A stretch of DNA of 8,552 nucleotides from Patescibacteria group bacterium (GCA_018830365.1 JAHJSK010000033.1:1-8552), one strand, 5' to 3'; shown: positions 1 through 5,848, counted from the first letter of the stretch. A program made the numbers and translations. The notes: a model not told the origin generated them from the letters alone.

Positions 1-3
1 CAC

Positions 4-2109
4 TTATGTTTTATTTTCCTTTTCCTTGTTTGCCTCTTCCTCTTTTTCTTTTTTCTCCTCCTCTTTTTCTTTTTTTTCTTTTGCTTCTTTTTCTGCTTTT
101 ACAAACGCTTTTGCTGTATCCTTATCCCATCCCATTAATTCTGTCAATTTTTCCGCTTTTGATTTTTCCTCTTTGCCTGTTACTGTTTTTTTAGTTGTTT
201 TCCAAAAAACATCTTTCGCCCCGCCAAAAGTGGTAGGCTTTTTCATTGCCCCTTTATAAATAGGCTTTAAAATATGTCTATAAGCTGGCCCCAATGTCTT
301 TGATGCGAACCATCCTGCGAGTCCCCCATAATATGTTTTTGGCTTTTCTCCAATTATTTTCCCAGTTTTCTTGTCTACAACATCTGTTTCGGTTTGATAA
401 CTCCAAAACAAATCTTTTAATACTCTTCTGGTAATTCCCGCTCCCTTCCTTACGGCTTCTTTTATTTTTTCAACTTTTTTTTCTTCGGGTTCTCCCTCGG
501 ATTTTTTTTTATGTATGCCAAAAATAGGCTCGGACATTTTCCCACCCGTGAACCCGCCATGTTTAGATGTGTCTCCGCCTGTAAATCCGCCAAATTCAGC
601 CGTGTCTTTTGAACGCTCGTCAGTATTTTTGTGCGTGCCCGTGTCTGTGCCTGCGTATTCGGGCGTATCTTTTGAACGTTCGCCCATTGATGTGTCCGCA
701 ATTTGCGATGCATTGTCAAATTCAGCTTCATCTTTTAGCATATCTTGTTTTGGCATATCTTGACGCGGCATTTCTTCTATTCCTTTTTTAAAATACTTTC
801 CTTCTCCTGTTGACATACTTGTTGTTGATGGTGTTAATGTGCCTGCATGTTGCGAAATTTTTTTTCCTTCCCTTCTGGCATATATTCCTCCTGTTGCCGT
901 ACCTGCATATTGTTGCTCTCCAAAACCTCCGCCAATATTACTGCCATGCACTGAGCGAGCTGTGTCATCGTCGGGCGGGGGGAGCGGAGTGCCGTCGTCA
1001 GGAGGGGGTGTTTCGCGGTTAAAACCATGACTGCCAATATTTCTATTAGTTCTAATAGCCGTATACCCAGCCACGAGGCCAGTTGCGATTCCGCCCGTGG
1101 CTACCCCAGCCGCAGCCATCACTGCGCCTGTTGCCATGCCATTTATTTTAATGGTAATGCAAAGACCAATGACTAAAAAAATAAGAGTTGCGAAATACGG
1201 AGCAAGGGAAGCAAAAAAGCCGCTGTCTAACCCACTGGCGTCAATTAATTTACCACCAGTGGCTGCAACCATAACTTGTTGAGATAAATATAAAAAGAAA
1301 GCGCCGGGAATAGCGATAAAGCACCATTCCAAAAATCCATTCCACCACTTGCTATGCCACTTCTGAAAATTCGGAAAAACCCAAAAAAAGAAAGCTATAG
1401 GAGAAAGAATAACATATATCCAAATAATCGGCGCCCTAACAAGAAAAATCAAAGCAAAAATAAGAAGCACCAAAGCCGTAAAAATGCCGTAAACAAACAG
1501 CATTATTGCCTGCACGGCAACTTTCCAATCAGACACAATATTGTCAAGGCCATTCCAAATCACGCCCATTTGTTCGTTATACGCTTTCTCTGTCGCGCTA
1601 AAATCAATGCCAATAAGAAAAAATCTGGAAATAATATTGCAAATATCAACAATCACGCCGCAAATAATTGGAGTAAAATTGATCACAAGAGCGATGAGTA
1701 AAATTTTAATAAAAGTATTTTTGGTGTCAAAATTGCTTAAACCCAAAGAAGTTGCCAATCCAATATAAGCCAAGCCCAAAATAAAAAACATATTAGTGAA
1801 ATCCCGGAGCAAAACCCAGCCAATTTTAATAATATCATTGCCAGCTGGGTCGGTAAAAGAAACGGCCCAAGGATTTCCAATCGCCCAAGTTAAAATCATA
1901 GTGCTTACCCACAAAAATCCTCGGGCAAGAGAAAGGAAAAGCCAAAAAATCACAGAAATTAGTTTTGTGGGTAACAACATAAGCAAATCGCCCACCTCGC
2001 CCCAGAAAGCAAAAATAGAATTCAAGGGCAAAAAACAAAAAACAAAAAACAATGCTCCAAAAATTAAGTATTTTTTGTTCGTGAATTTAATAATCAAAAA
2101 TTTAGACAT
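4..2109 (-). CDS. VirB6/TrbL-like polytopic membrane protein with long hydrophilic tail
   Basis: A 701-aa inner-membrane protein, probably the channel-like VirB6/TrbL component of a type IV secretion or conjugation apparatus. Seen: a signal-like first hydrophobic segment (about 14-34, ending SIFA), then hydrophobic segments near 47-77, 97-124, 133-167, 197-245, 260-282 and 300-360. The stretch 220-262 (VRAP, then LSPIAFFFWVFP, then a W-rich K/W segment) has the pattern I associate with VirB6/TrbL-like proteins. Residues about 365-545 are Gly/Thr/Asp-rich with internal repeats (ERSKDT twice, GFTGG twice). A basic segment with YYGGLAGWF follows (about 546-655), and the end is an almost pure Lys/Glu coil (about 660-701). 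The start ATG has no visible Shine-Dalgarno. A 7-bp repeat (AAAAAAC x3 on the plus strand) lies in the signal-segment codons. No other secretion gene is in view, so the family call rests on topology and motif only. The reading frame is certain; the function is moderately likely. Confidence 0.8.
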   Translation of the reverse strand: MSKFLIIKFTNKKYLIFGALFFVFCFLPLNSIFAFWGEVGDLLMLLPTKLISVIFWLFLSLARGFLWVSTMILTWAIGNPWAVSFTDPAGNDIIKIGWVLLRDFTNMFFILGLAYIGLATSLGLSNFDTKNTFIKILLIALVINFTPIICGVIVDICNIISRFFLIGIDFSATEKAYNEQMGVIWNGLDNIVSDWKVAVQAIMLFVYGIFTALVLLIFALIFLVRAPIIWIYVILSPIAFFFWVFPNFQKWHSKWWNGFLEWCFIAIPGAFFLYLSQQVMVAATGGKLIDASGLDSGFFASLAPYFATLIFLVIGLCITIKINGMATGAVMAAAGVATGGIATGLVAGYTAIRTNRNIGSHGFNRETPPPDDGTPLPPPDDDTARSVHGSNIGGGFGEQQYAGTATGGIYARREGKKISQHAGTLTPSTTSMSTGEGKYFKKGIEEMPRQDMPKQDMLKDEAEFDNASQIADTSMGERSKDTPEYAGTDTGTHKNTDERSKDTAEFGGFTGGDTSKHGGFTGGKMSEPIFGIHKKKSEGEPEEKKVEKIKEAVRKGAGITRRVLKDLFWSYQTETDVVDKKTGKIIGEKPKTYYGGLAGWFASKTLGPAYRHILKPIYKGAMKKPTTFGGAKDVFWKTTKKTVTGKEEKSKAEKLTELMGWDKDTAKAFVKAEKEAKEKKEKEEEKKEKEEEANKEKENKT
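8..94. other. Long homopyrimidine/homopurine tract
   Basis: The plus strand is almost entirely C/T for about 87 bases, with only scattered G and A. It is the coding complement of the Lys/Glu-rich tail of the VirB6-like protein. GAA/AAG/AAA codons account for the composition. Such tracts can form triplex DNA, but nothing here shows that this one does. Confidence 0.6.
2030..2050. repeat. 7-bp tandem repeat AAAAAAC x3
   Basis: Three exact copies of a heptamer lie inside the codons for the first hydrophobic segment of the VirB6-like protein (read there as GTTTTTT, giving a Phe/Val-rich stretch). Loss or gain of one unit would shift the frame early in the gene. Confidence 0.75.
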
Positions 2110-2130
2110 TGGATATTTGAGAATTAAAAA

Positions 2131-2273
2131 TTTTATTAGGTGAATTAGAAAATATAAATAAAAAGTTCTAATTCACCTAATTCACCTAAGTCCCAATAAA
2201 ATGCCAAATGCCTAAATTAAAATTTGACCTTTTGATTTTTATTAGGTGAATTAGACCTTAGGTGAATTAGAAA
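2131..2273. repeat. TTAGGTGAATTA direct and inverted repeat cluster
   Basis: Four copies of a 12-16 bp motif sit just upstream of the VirB6-like start codon. 2135-2150 and 2166-2181 form a perfect 16-bp inverted repeat (TTCTAATTCACCTAAT on the right arm) with a 15-base loop. 2166-2189 holds two overlapping inverted copies with 9-bp spacing. 2241-2254 and 2259-2273 are two more copies in the first orientation. A 19-bp direct repeat is also present (2131-2149 and 2237-2255). The cluster would lie in the 5' leader if transcription starts at the promoter near 2396. A regulatory role is possible but not shown. Confidence 0.85.
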
Positions 2274-2316
2274 TTATTTCATAAAACTTTTACTTTTAAG
2301 TTATAGTTTTTCGCTC

Positions 2317-2366
2317 CCGCCCGCAACGCTTCGCAAGCGAGCTTGCTCGCGTAGCGATGCGGGCAG
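2317..2366. repeat. 50-bp GC-rich imperfect palindrome
   Basis: The segment is centred near 2341 with 21 of 26 positions pairing between arms. Inner stems overlap in two further registers (GCAAGC-GA-GCTTGC and GCGAGC-TT-GCTCGC). It is far more GC-rich than its surroundings, so it looks like an inserted intergenic palindromic repeat rather than native sequence. Confidence 0.75.
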
Positions 2367-2395
2367 GTTTCGCTTTACACTTTTCGCTTGCTTCT

Positions 2396-2423
2396 ATTAT
2401 AACAAATTGAATTTAAAACGCAA
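2396..2423 (-). promoter_or_regulatory. Candidate sigma-70 promoter for the VirB6-like gene
   Basis: Read on the minus strand there is a perfect TATAAT (2396-2401) and a weak -35 TTGCGT (2418-2423) with a 16-base spacer. Transcription would give a leader of about 280 bases that carries the GC-rich palindrome and the TTAGGTGAATTA cluster. The -35 match is only 3 of 6, so confidence is limited. Confidence 0.4.
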
Positions 2424-2434
2424 AGCGCAACCTT

Positions 2435-2503
2435 GCCCGCCTGCAACGCTTTGCCAGCCCGCAGAAGCTACGCTTTCAGCGTTGCTGGCGGGCCAGCCCG
2501 CAG
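2435..2503. repeat. GC-rich hairpin element with internal direct repeat
   Basis: 2435-2450 pairs with 2478-2493 (16-bp stem, one mismatch). The 11-mer CCAGCCCGCAG occurs at 2454-2464 and 2493-2503. It is GC-rich in an AT-rich background and shares the GCCCGC-tGCAACGCT word with the 2317-2366 palindrome, so the two probably belong to one repeat family. Confidence 0.75.
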
Positions 2504-2531
2504 TTACTGTATCGTTGAAATCGCGCCAAAG

Positions 2532-2710
2532 TTTTACAGAGGACGGGCCTCTGTAAATCTTGTCTTTTATAACCGCGATCGCTGGAATAAAAGACAAGGA
2601 TTTTTACAGAGGTCCGACCTCTGTAAATTTCTATCCCTGTAAATAATTTCCATTTTTATAACTTTTTGCCAATTCTTTCCAATCATTTAAACGCAAACTT
2701 TCCGCTCGCT
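2532..2710. repeat. Left direct repeat of the DUF4143 cassette
   Basis: A 179-bp segment is nearly identical to 4142-4319. I see three differences: C2549/A4159, one extra A near 2556, and A2608/G4217. From left to right it holds a perfect hairpin (2533-2557, 10-bp stem TTTACAGAGG, loop ACGGG), a second hairpin (2559-2598, 11-bp stem, loop with GCGATCGC), a third hairpin (2603-2627, TTTACAGAGG stem), then 80 bp copied from the rsmA 3' end. Similarity stops sharply after 2710, six bases before the ATPase stop codon. Confidence 0.93.
2631..2710 (-). pseudogene. Orphan duplicate of the rsmA 3' end
   Basis: Eighty bases here, including the TAG stop (2631-2633), match 4240-4319 without a difference. 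They encode the last 26 residues of RsmA (RAESLRLNDWKELAKSYKNG onward), with the first two bases belonging to the preceding Gln codon. There is no start or upstream rsmA sequence, so this is a duplication scar and not a gene. Perfect identity over mostly coding sequence points to a recent or homogenised duplication. Confidence 0.9.
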
Positions 2711-2716
2711 TAAAAA

Positions 2717-3862
2717 TCAATATTGCCAAATTGCTGAAACACACGCAAGGGGCAAGACAGTAATATTTTTATCTAAAGGATATTTTTTGTTTCCCGGATA
2801 TATCACCCAAACATGGGCTAAATTTAAATCTTTTATAGCGATTCGCATTGATTTAGTTATTATTGGAGCATCGCAATATTTAAATTCTATACCCCAATTC
2901 TTGCCTTTGCTTTGCCAAAAAAGGTCAAGTTCAGCCCAAGCATGAGCGTGCCAGAAAAACAATTCTTGGTCCTGTTTGCCTAAGCTTTTAACAACACACT
3001 CCAAAGCAAACCCTTCCCATGAAGCGCCTAATTTATTATGAACAGAAAGCTGTTTAGCGGTTTCTATGCTTAGCAAAGAATGAAAAATTCCTGAATCGCG
3101 TAAATACATTTTCGGATGTTTTGTTAAGCGTTTTTTAGTGTTATTATGCCATGGCTGAATAATACGCAACATAAAAGTTCCTTCTAAAATATCAATATAT
3201 TTTCGAACAGTCATATCTGACACGCCAAACGAGCGAGCGAATTCCGAATAATTCATTATCTGCCCATGATAATGGCTAAGCATTAGCCAAAATTTTCGTA
3301 AAGTTTGAGCGGGAATATTTATGCCTAATTGCGGTATATCCCGCTCGAGAAATGTGGATATGTAATTTTCTCGCCAAAGAAAACTTTCTTGTAGGTTTTT
3401 TGCCAAAAATGCTTTTGGGTAACATCCAGTAAGCCACATTTTTTTTATATTTTTTTTGCCGACTTCAGCAATACTAAATCCTCCAAGCTGATAATGAGCG
3501 ATTCTTCCTGTTAATGATTCAAATGTTCGTTTGACAACATTGGGACCAGCGCTGCCCAAAATAAGATATTTTTGCTGTTTATTAGTGTCAACCAAATAGC
3601 GCAGCAACGCAAATAATTCCGGCATTCGTTGAATTTCGTCAATAACAATTAAACCTTTTAATCCTTCCAAAGCAAGTTGCGCGTTAGTTAAGCTGGCTAC
3701 ATCGCGAGGATTTTCCATATCAAAATAATGCTTATAGCGCATGCGCCTAGCCAAAAAAGTTTTCCCGCATTGCCGAGAACCAATAATGGCAGTAACAGGA
3801 AAGGAGTTAATGAGTTTTTGTATGTTTTGAAGGTCTAAATTTCTTTTTATTAATTTTGCCAT
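2717..3862 (-). CDS. AAA ATPase with DUF4143 C-terminal domain (COG1373 type)
   Basis: A 381-aa P-loop ATPase with the full architecture and usual length of the family. Seen: Walker A GSRQCGKT (28-35), Walker B LIVIDEIQR (71-79), a sensor-like LILGSAGP (100-107) and ESLTGR (115-120), then FSIAEV. A winged-helix-like segment follows at about 203-235 (MNYSEFARSFGVSDMTVRKY). The C-terminal DUF4143 part has a PD-(D/E)xK-like set: E283, D313 in ELDLFW, and E326-F-K328. Known of the family: patchy distribution, expanded in small-genome bacteria and archaea, substrate largely undefined. The gene is bounded by long direct repeats built from the rsmA 3' end, which suggests acquisition as a cassette. 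The start ATG is preceded by only a weak GGAA. No integrase or partner gene accompanies it. Family identification is confident; the cellular role is unknown. Confidence 0.93.
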   Translation of the reverse strand: MAKLIKRNLDLQNIQKLINSFPVTAIIGSRQCGKTFLARRMRYKHYFDMENPRDVASLTNAQLALEGLKGLIVIDEIQRMPELFALLRYLVDTNKQQKYLILGSAGPNVVKRTFESLTGRIAHYQLGGFSIAEVGKKNIKKMWLTGCYPKAFLAKNLQESFLWRENYISTFLERDIPQLGINIPAQTLRKFWLMLSHYHGQIMNYSEFARSFGVSDMTVRKYIDILEGTFMLRIIQPWHNNTKKRLTKHPKMYLRDSGIFHSLLSIETAKQLSVHNKLGASWEGFALECVVKSLGKQDQELFFWHAHAWAELDLFWQSKGKNWGIEFKYCDAPIITKSMRIAIKDLNLAHVWVIYPGNKKYPLDKNITVLPLACVSAIWQY

Positions 3863-4141
3863 AATTTTGTTCCGTATAAAGAATAAAATTTATTGTATTC
3901 ATTGTGATTTTTCGTCTCTGAAAAGTCAAGCCTTGGGTTTGAAATTTCAAAATCCAAAAAAGCTTTTGAAATATGGAGGAGACGAATTTTACAGAGGACG
4001 GGCATCTGTAATCTTGTCTTTTATAACCGCGATCGCTGGAATAAAAGACAAGGATTTTTTACAAGCTTCAATATCAATAAACCCGAGGATTGCCAAAACC
4101 GGGTCTTGGTAAATTTCTATAAAAAAATCAAAGCTGAGTTA
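3863..4141. other. Non-coding spacer upstream of the ATPase gene
   Basis: 279 bp without a convincing gene. It contains an 8-bp inverted repeat (TTCGTCTC 3911-3918 with GAGACGAA 3979-3986), a third, partial copy of the hairpin element (3986-4063), and an A/T-rich stretch up to the right direct repeat. A TTTATAC word about 20 bases upstream of the ATPase ATG is a weak -10 candidate for that gene. I see no good -35. Confidence 0.6.
3986..4063. repeat. Third, truncated copy of the hairpin element
   Basis: The segment matches 4141-4215 in the right direct repeat, with one extra T near its end. It includes the first hairpin with the A substitution that weakens its stem, and the second hairpin (4013-4052) with its GCGATCGC loop. 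It stops where the third hairpin should begin, and there is no rsmA sequence. It shares the A variant and the missing base with the 4142 copy rather than the 2532 copy, so these two neighbours are the closer pair. Confidence 0.88.
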
Positions 4142-4319
4142 TTTTACAGAGGACGGGCATCTGTAATCTTGTCTTTTATAACCGCGATCGCTGGAATAAA
4201 AGACAAGGATTTTTACGGAGGTCCGACCTCTGTAAATTTCTATCCCTGTAAATAATTTCCATTTTTATAACTTTTTGCCAATTCTTTCCAATCATTTAAA
4301 CGCAAACTTTCCGCTCGCT
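4142..4319. repeat. Right direct repeat of the DUF4143 cassette
   Basis: 178 bp, the partner of 2532-2710. It holds hairpin 1 (4142-4166, stem spoiled by A4159), hairpin 2 (4168-4207), hairpin 3 (4212-4236, one mismatch), and the genuine rsmA 3' end (4240-4319). Hairpin 3 starts three bases after the rsmA stop. It could mark the transcript end, but no U-run follows it on the rsmA strand. Confidence 0.93.
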
Positions 4320-5172
4320 GATTCGGTTTAATATTATTTTTTAAAAGCCATTTTTCAACTTGCTCAGAAGCAATGCCTAAATTTTTTTTAAAGTTTTTCG
4401 CTAATTGTTTTCTGGGATGAGAAAAACCAGCTTTTACAATTTTAAAAAATAAATCTTTGTTTATTTTTGACAAATTTTTTTGAGTCGGCAATATTTTCAA
4501 AATCACGCTGTCCACTTTAGGACAAGGCCAAAATGACTTATTGGAAACAGAAGCAATAATTTTTACATCAGCGTAAAACTGACAAAAAATAGCCAGACCC
4601 GACATCTTGATTAGTTTGGCAGATTTCTTGCTGGATTTCGGAATTAAAAACCCTTCGCAAATTCTTTCTCCCACTTCTTTTTGCACCATTAAAACCATTG
4701 TTTCCGGCGGATTGTCGCTTTCTAAAAACATTGTGATTACTTTTGTGGCAATATTATAGGGAAGATTTGCGATTAGTTTGTAGTTTGTAGTTTGTAGTTT
4801 GTAGTTTGTAGTTTTTAACTTTGCGCTATTGTTTTGCGTTTTGCGTTTTGCGTTTTGAATTTTTAATATATCTCCTTGCGCAACTTCAACATTTTTAATG
4901 TTCCATTCCACAAGCATTTCTTGCAAAATTTCTACCATTTTTGCGTCTTTTTCTATGGCGATTACTTTTTTCGCGCGCAAAGCAAGCTCTTTAGTAAGAA
5001 TTCCTAAGCCAGGCCCGATTTCCAAAACAATATCTTGTTTTGAAAGCTGAGCTGCTTCTACAATTTTGTTCAATTTTTTTTGCGAAATTAAAAAATTCTG
5101 ACCTAATTTCTTTTTGGGCCAAATTCCTTTTTCTTTTAACAATTTTTGAATATCGGACTTTAGCATCGTCAT
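4240..5172 (-). CDS. rsmA: 16S rRNA (adenine1518-N6/adenine1519-N6)-dimethyltransferase RsmA
   Basis: RsmA (KsgA) uses SAM to dimethylate two adjacent adenines in the 3' terminal hairpin of 16S rRNA during late 30S assembly. Seen: KLGQNFLI (22-29), SAM motif I EIGPGLG (51-57), acidic IEKD (73-76), GD (100-101), catalytic NLPYN (136-140), FWPCPKVDS (214-222), FSHPRKQL (250-257), and the C-terminal RAESLRL block. At 310 aa it is longer than the roughly 270 usual. Much of the excess is a Lys/Thr/Asn-rich insert at about 107-133, between GD and NLPYN, encoded by two different 7-bp tandem repeats. Start: ATG at 5172, with a second in-frame ATG two codons later; neither has a clear Shine-Dalgarno. 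The last 80 bp are duplicated beyond the neighbouring ATPase gene. It is transcribed away from mreC. Confidence 0.96.
   Translation of the reverse strand: MTMLKSDIQKLLKEKGIWPKKKLGQNFLISQKKLNKIVEAAQLSKQDIVLEIGPGLGILTKELALRAKKVIAIEKDAKMVEILQEMLVEWNIKNVEVAQGDILKIQNAKRKTQNNSAKLKTTNYKLQTTNYKLIANLPYNIATKVITMFLESDNPPETMVLMVQKEVGERICEGFLIPKSSKKSAKLIKMSGLAIFCQFYADVKIIASVSNKSFWPCPKVDSVILKILPTQKNLSKINKDLFFKIVKAGFSHPRKQLAKNFKKNLGIASEQVEKWLLKNNIKPNQRAESLRLNDWKELAKSYKNGNYLQG
4774..4814. repeat. 7-bp tandem repeat TAGTTTG x5 plus partial, inside rsmA
   Basis: Five exact heptamers (4774-4808) and a partial sixth lie within the rsmA reading frame. They encode the duplicated TTNYKLQ/TTNYKL peptide just before NLPYN. 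The 7-bp unit is not a multiple of three, so any change in copy number by one or two would break rsmA. Confidence 0.9.
4831..4857. repeat. 7-bp tandem repeat GTTTTGC x3 plus partial, inside rsmA
   Basis: Three exact heptamers (4831-4851) and most of a fourth, 16 bases from the TAGTTTG array, encode the NAKRKTQNN part of the RsmA insert. This is a second, unrelated 7-bp repeat in the same gene. Confidence 0.85.
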
Positions 5173-5193
5173 TTTTTTAGCTTTTTATCTTTA

Positions 5194-5270
5194 GATTTAA
5201 GATTTAAGATTTAAGATTTAAGATTTAAGATTTAAGATTTAAGATTTAAGATTTAAGATTTAAGATTTAA
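5194..5270. repeat. Perfect 7-bp tandem array GATTTAA x11
   Basis: Seventy-seven bases hold exactly eleven copies without a mismatch, ending 21 bases upstream of the rsmA start codon. The 7-bp spacing partly continues to the right: AACTTT recurs at 5274, 5281 and 5295. It lies in the rsmA promoter/leader region. A TTGAAA (minus strand, 5272-5277) stands just upstream, so copy number could alter promoter spacing or leader length. That effect is inference. Confidence 0.95.
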
Positions 5271-5314
5271 GTTAACTTTCAACTTTAATCTTACAACTTT
5301 AATCTAATTTTCAG

Positions 5315-5342
5315 CTTACAATTTTAGTTTAAATGATATAAT
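5315..5342 (+). promoter_or_regulatory. Candidate plus-strand promoter of unknown target
   Basis: CTTACA (5315-5320), a 16-base spacer and a perfect TATAAT (5337-5342). There is no reading frame just downstream. A transcript would cross the structured region 5360-5580 and could end at the hairpin/T-run near 5669-5722. AT-rich DNA gives such matches by chance, so confidence is low. Confidence 0.3.
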
Positions 5343-5552
5343 TTTAAAATTCAAACATTGAATTGACTCGCTTGCCACGCTAAACTGAACTTCGCTTGAA
5401 AATCCCTTCATTTTTAAACGGAGCCCCGATTAGCGGGGCAATAGCGGAACGAGCGAACGCCCACATCAATACATTGGTGTAGGGGCAAATGCCAAAAATA
5501 CACTCCTGTGTCTGGGGTTTATTTGTCCAATAAAGAATAAAAATTAAACGAT
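5343..5552. other. Structured non-coding DNA between rsmA and mreC
   Basis: No credible gene on either strand. The GC content rises locally and there are several small stems: GCCCCG-ATTAG-CGGGGC (5423-5439), ACATCAA with TTGGTGT (about 5463-5480, one wobble), and ACAC-TCCT-GTGT (about 5500-5511). The words CTTCGCTTG and CGAGCGAACG resemble decayed palindromic repeats of the kind seen at 2317-2366. Confidence 0.5.
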
Positions 5553-5582
5553 CATAGGACAATTCCCAAGAATTGTCCTATG
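5553..5582. repeat. Perfect 12-bp-stem hairpin
   Basis: CATAGGACAATT pairs perfectly with AATTGTCCTATG around a six-base CCCAAG loop. It is followed on the plus strand by GGTAAAAAAT and not by a T-run, so it is better called a palindromic repeat than a terminator. Confidence 0.8.
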
Positions 5583-5668
5583 GTAAAAAATACCTATTTT
5601 TCTGAAAAAAATTGTATATCTGGCAGTTACAAAAATGGAATTACGGGCAAAAACTCCTCGCGCAAGAG

Positions 5669-5722
5669 AATCCTGTCTATAATCCGTACGATCGCATGGA
5701 TTATAGACAGGATTTTGTTTTT
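5669..5722 (+). terminator. Perfect 17-bp-stem hairpin followed by a T-rich run
   Basis: AATCCTGTCTATAATCC (5669-5685) pairs without mismatch with 5698-5714 around a 12-base loop containing CGATCGC. TTGTTTTTTT follows, so on the plus strand it has intrinsic-terminator form. No plus-strand gene lies upstream. It may end a small RNA, insulate mreC, or be a palindromic repeat. Its loop and inner stem match hairpin 2 of the rsmA-linked element. Confidence 0.55.
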
Positions 5723-5748
5723 TTGTTATCAATTAATTAAATTAGAAG

Positions 5749-5779
5749 AAGTTGGCAGAGGTCAGACCTCTGCCAACTT
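5749..5779. repeat. 31-bp perfect palindrome, copy 1
   Basis: AAGTTGGCAGAGGTC pairs with GACCTCTGCCAACTT around a single A. The same 31 bases recur at 7310-7340. The core CAGAGGTC-N-GACCTCTG is shared with hairpin 3 of the cassette repeats, where the outer arms differ. Confidence 0.93.
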
Positions 5780-5810
5780 TTAACCTTAAAGAGGAGGCCT
5801 CGGTAGTCTG

Positions 5811-5838
5811 TTGATAATTTTTTTGCAAAAAATTTAAT
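5811..5838 (+). promoter_or_regulatory. Candidate promoter of mreC with near-leaderless start
   Basis: TTGATA (5811-5816, 5 of 6), a 16-base spacer and TTTAAT (5833-5838, 5 of 6). The expected start of transcription is about 5845, only a few bases before the mreC ATG at 5849. That would fit the lack of a Shine-Dalgarno there. A strong GAGGAGG lies at 5791-5797 but has no usable start codon at the right distance. Confidence 0.45.
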
Positions 5839-5848
5839 TTGGGCTAAG

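Noticed and set aside
2559..2598. GCGATCGC octamer as a sign of cyanobacterial origin (HIP1)
   Set aside because: It occurs only inside copies of one hairpin element and not across genes. Genome style and gene content do not suggest a cyanobacterium.
2397..2642. Open frames across the left hairpin element on both strands
   Set aside because: They are translations of the palindromic repeats and the rsmA scar. The same peptide words recur wherever the element is copied, with no start signal or family motif.
3867..4112. 81-codon plus-strand frame next to the ATPase gene
   Set aside because: About a third of it is the hairpin element, and its beginning overlaps the likely ATPase promoter. No recognisable domain.
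4212..4236. Intrinsic terminator for rsmA
   Set aside because: The hairpin is in the right place, but on the rsmA strand it is followed by AAATCC with no U-run, so it is listed as part of the repeat.
2532..4319. Classical transposon or integron around the ATPase
   Set aside because: No transposase, integrase, terminal inverted repeats or tRNA target is visible. Only long direct repeats are present.
5194..5270. CRISPR-like repetition
   Set aside because: The repeat is a contiguous 7-bp tandem with no spacers, and no cas gene is present.
5580..5783. 67-codon plus-strand frame upstream of mreC
   Set aside because: It runs through two perfect palindromes and a terminator-like hairpin, and the peptide has no family features.
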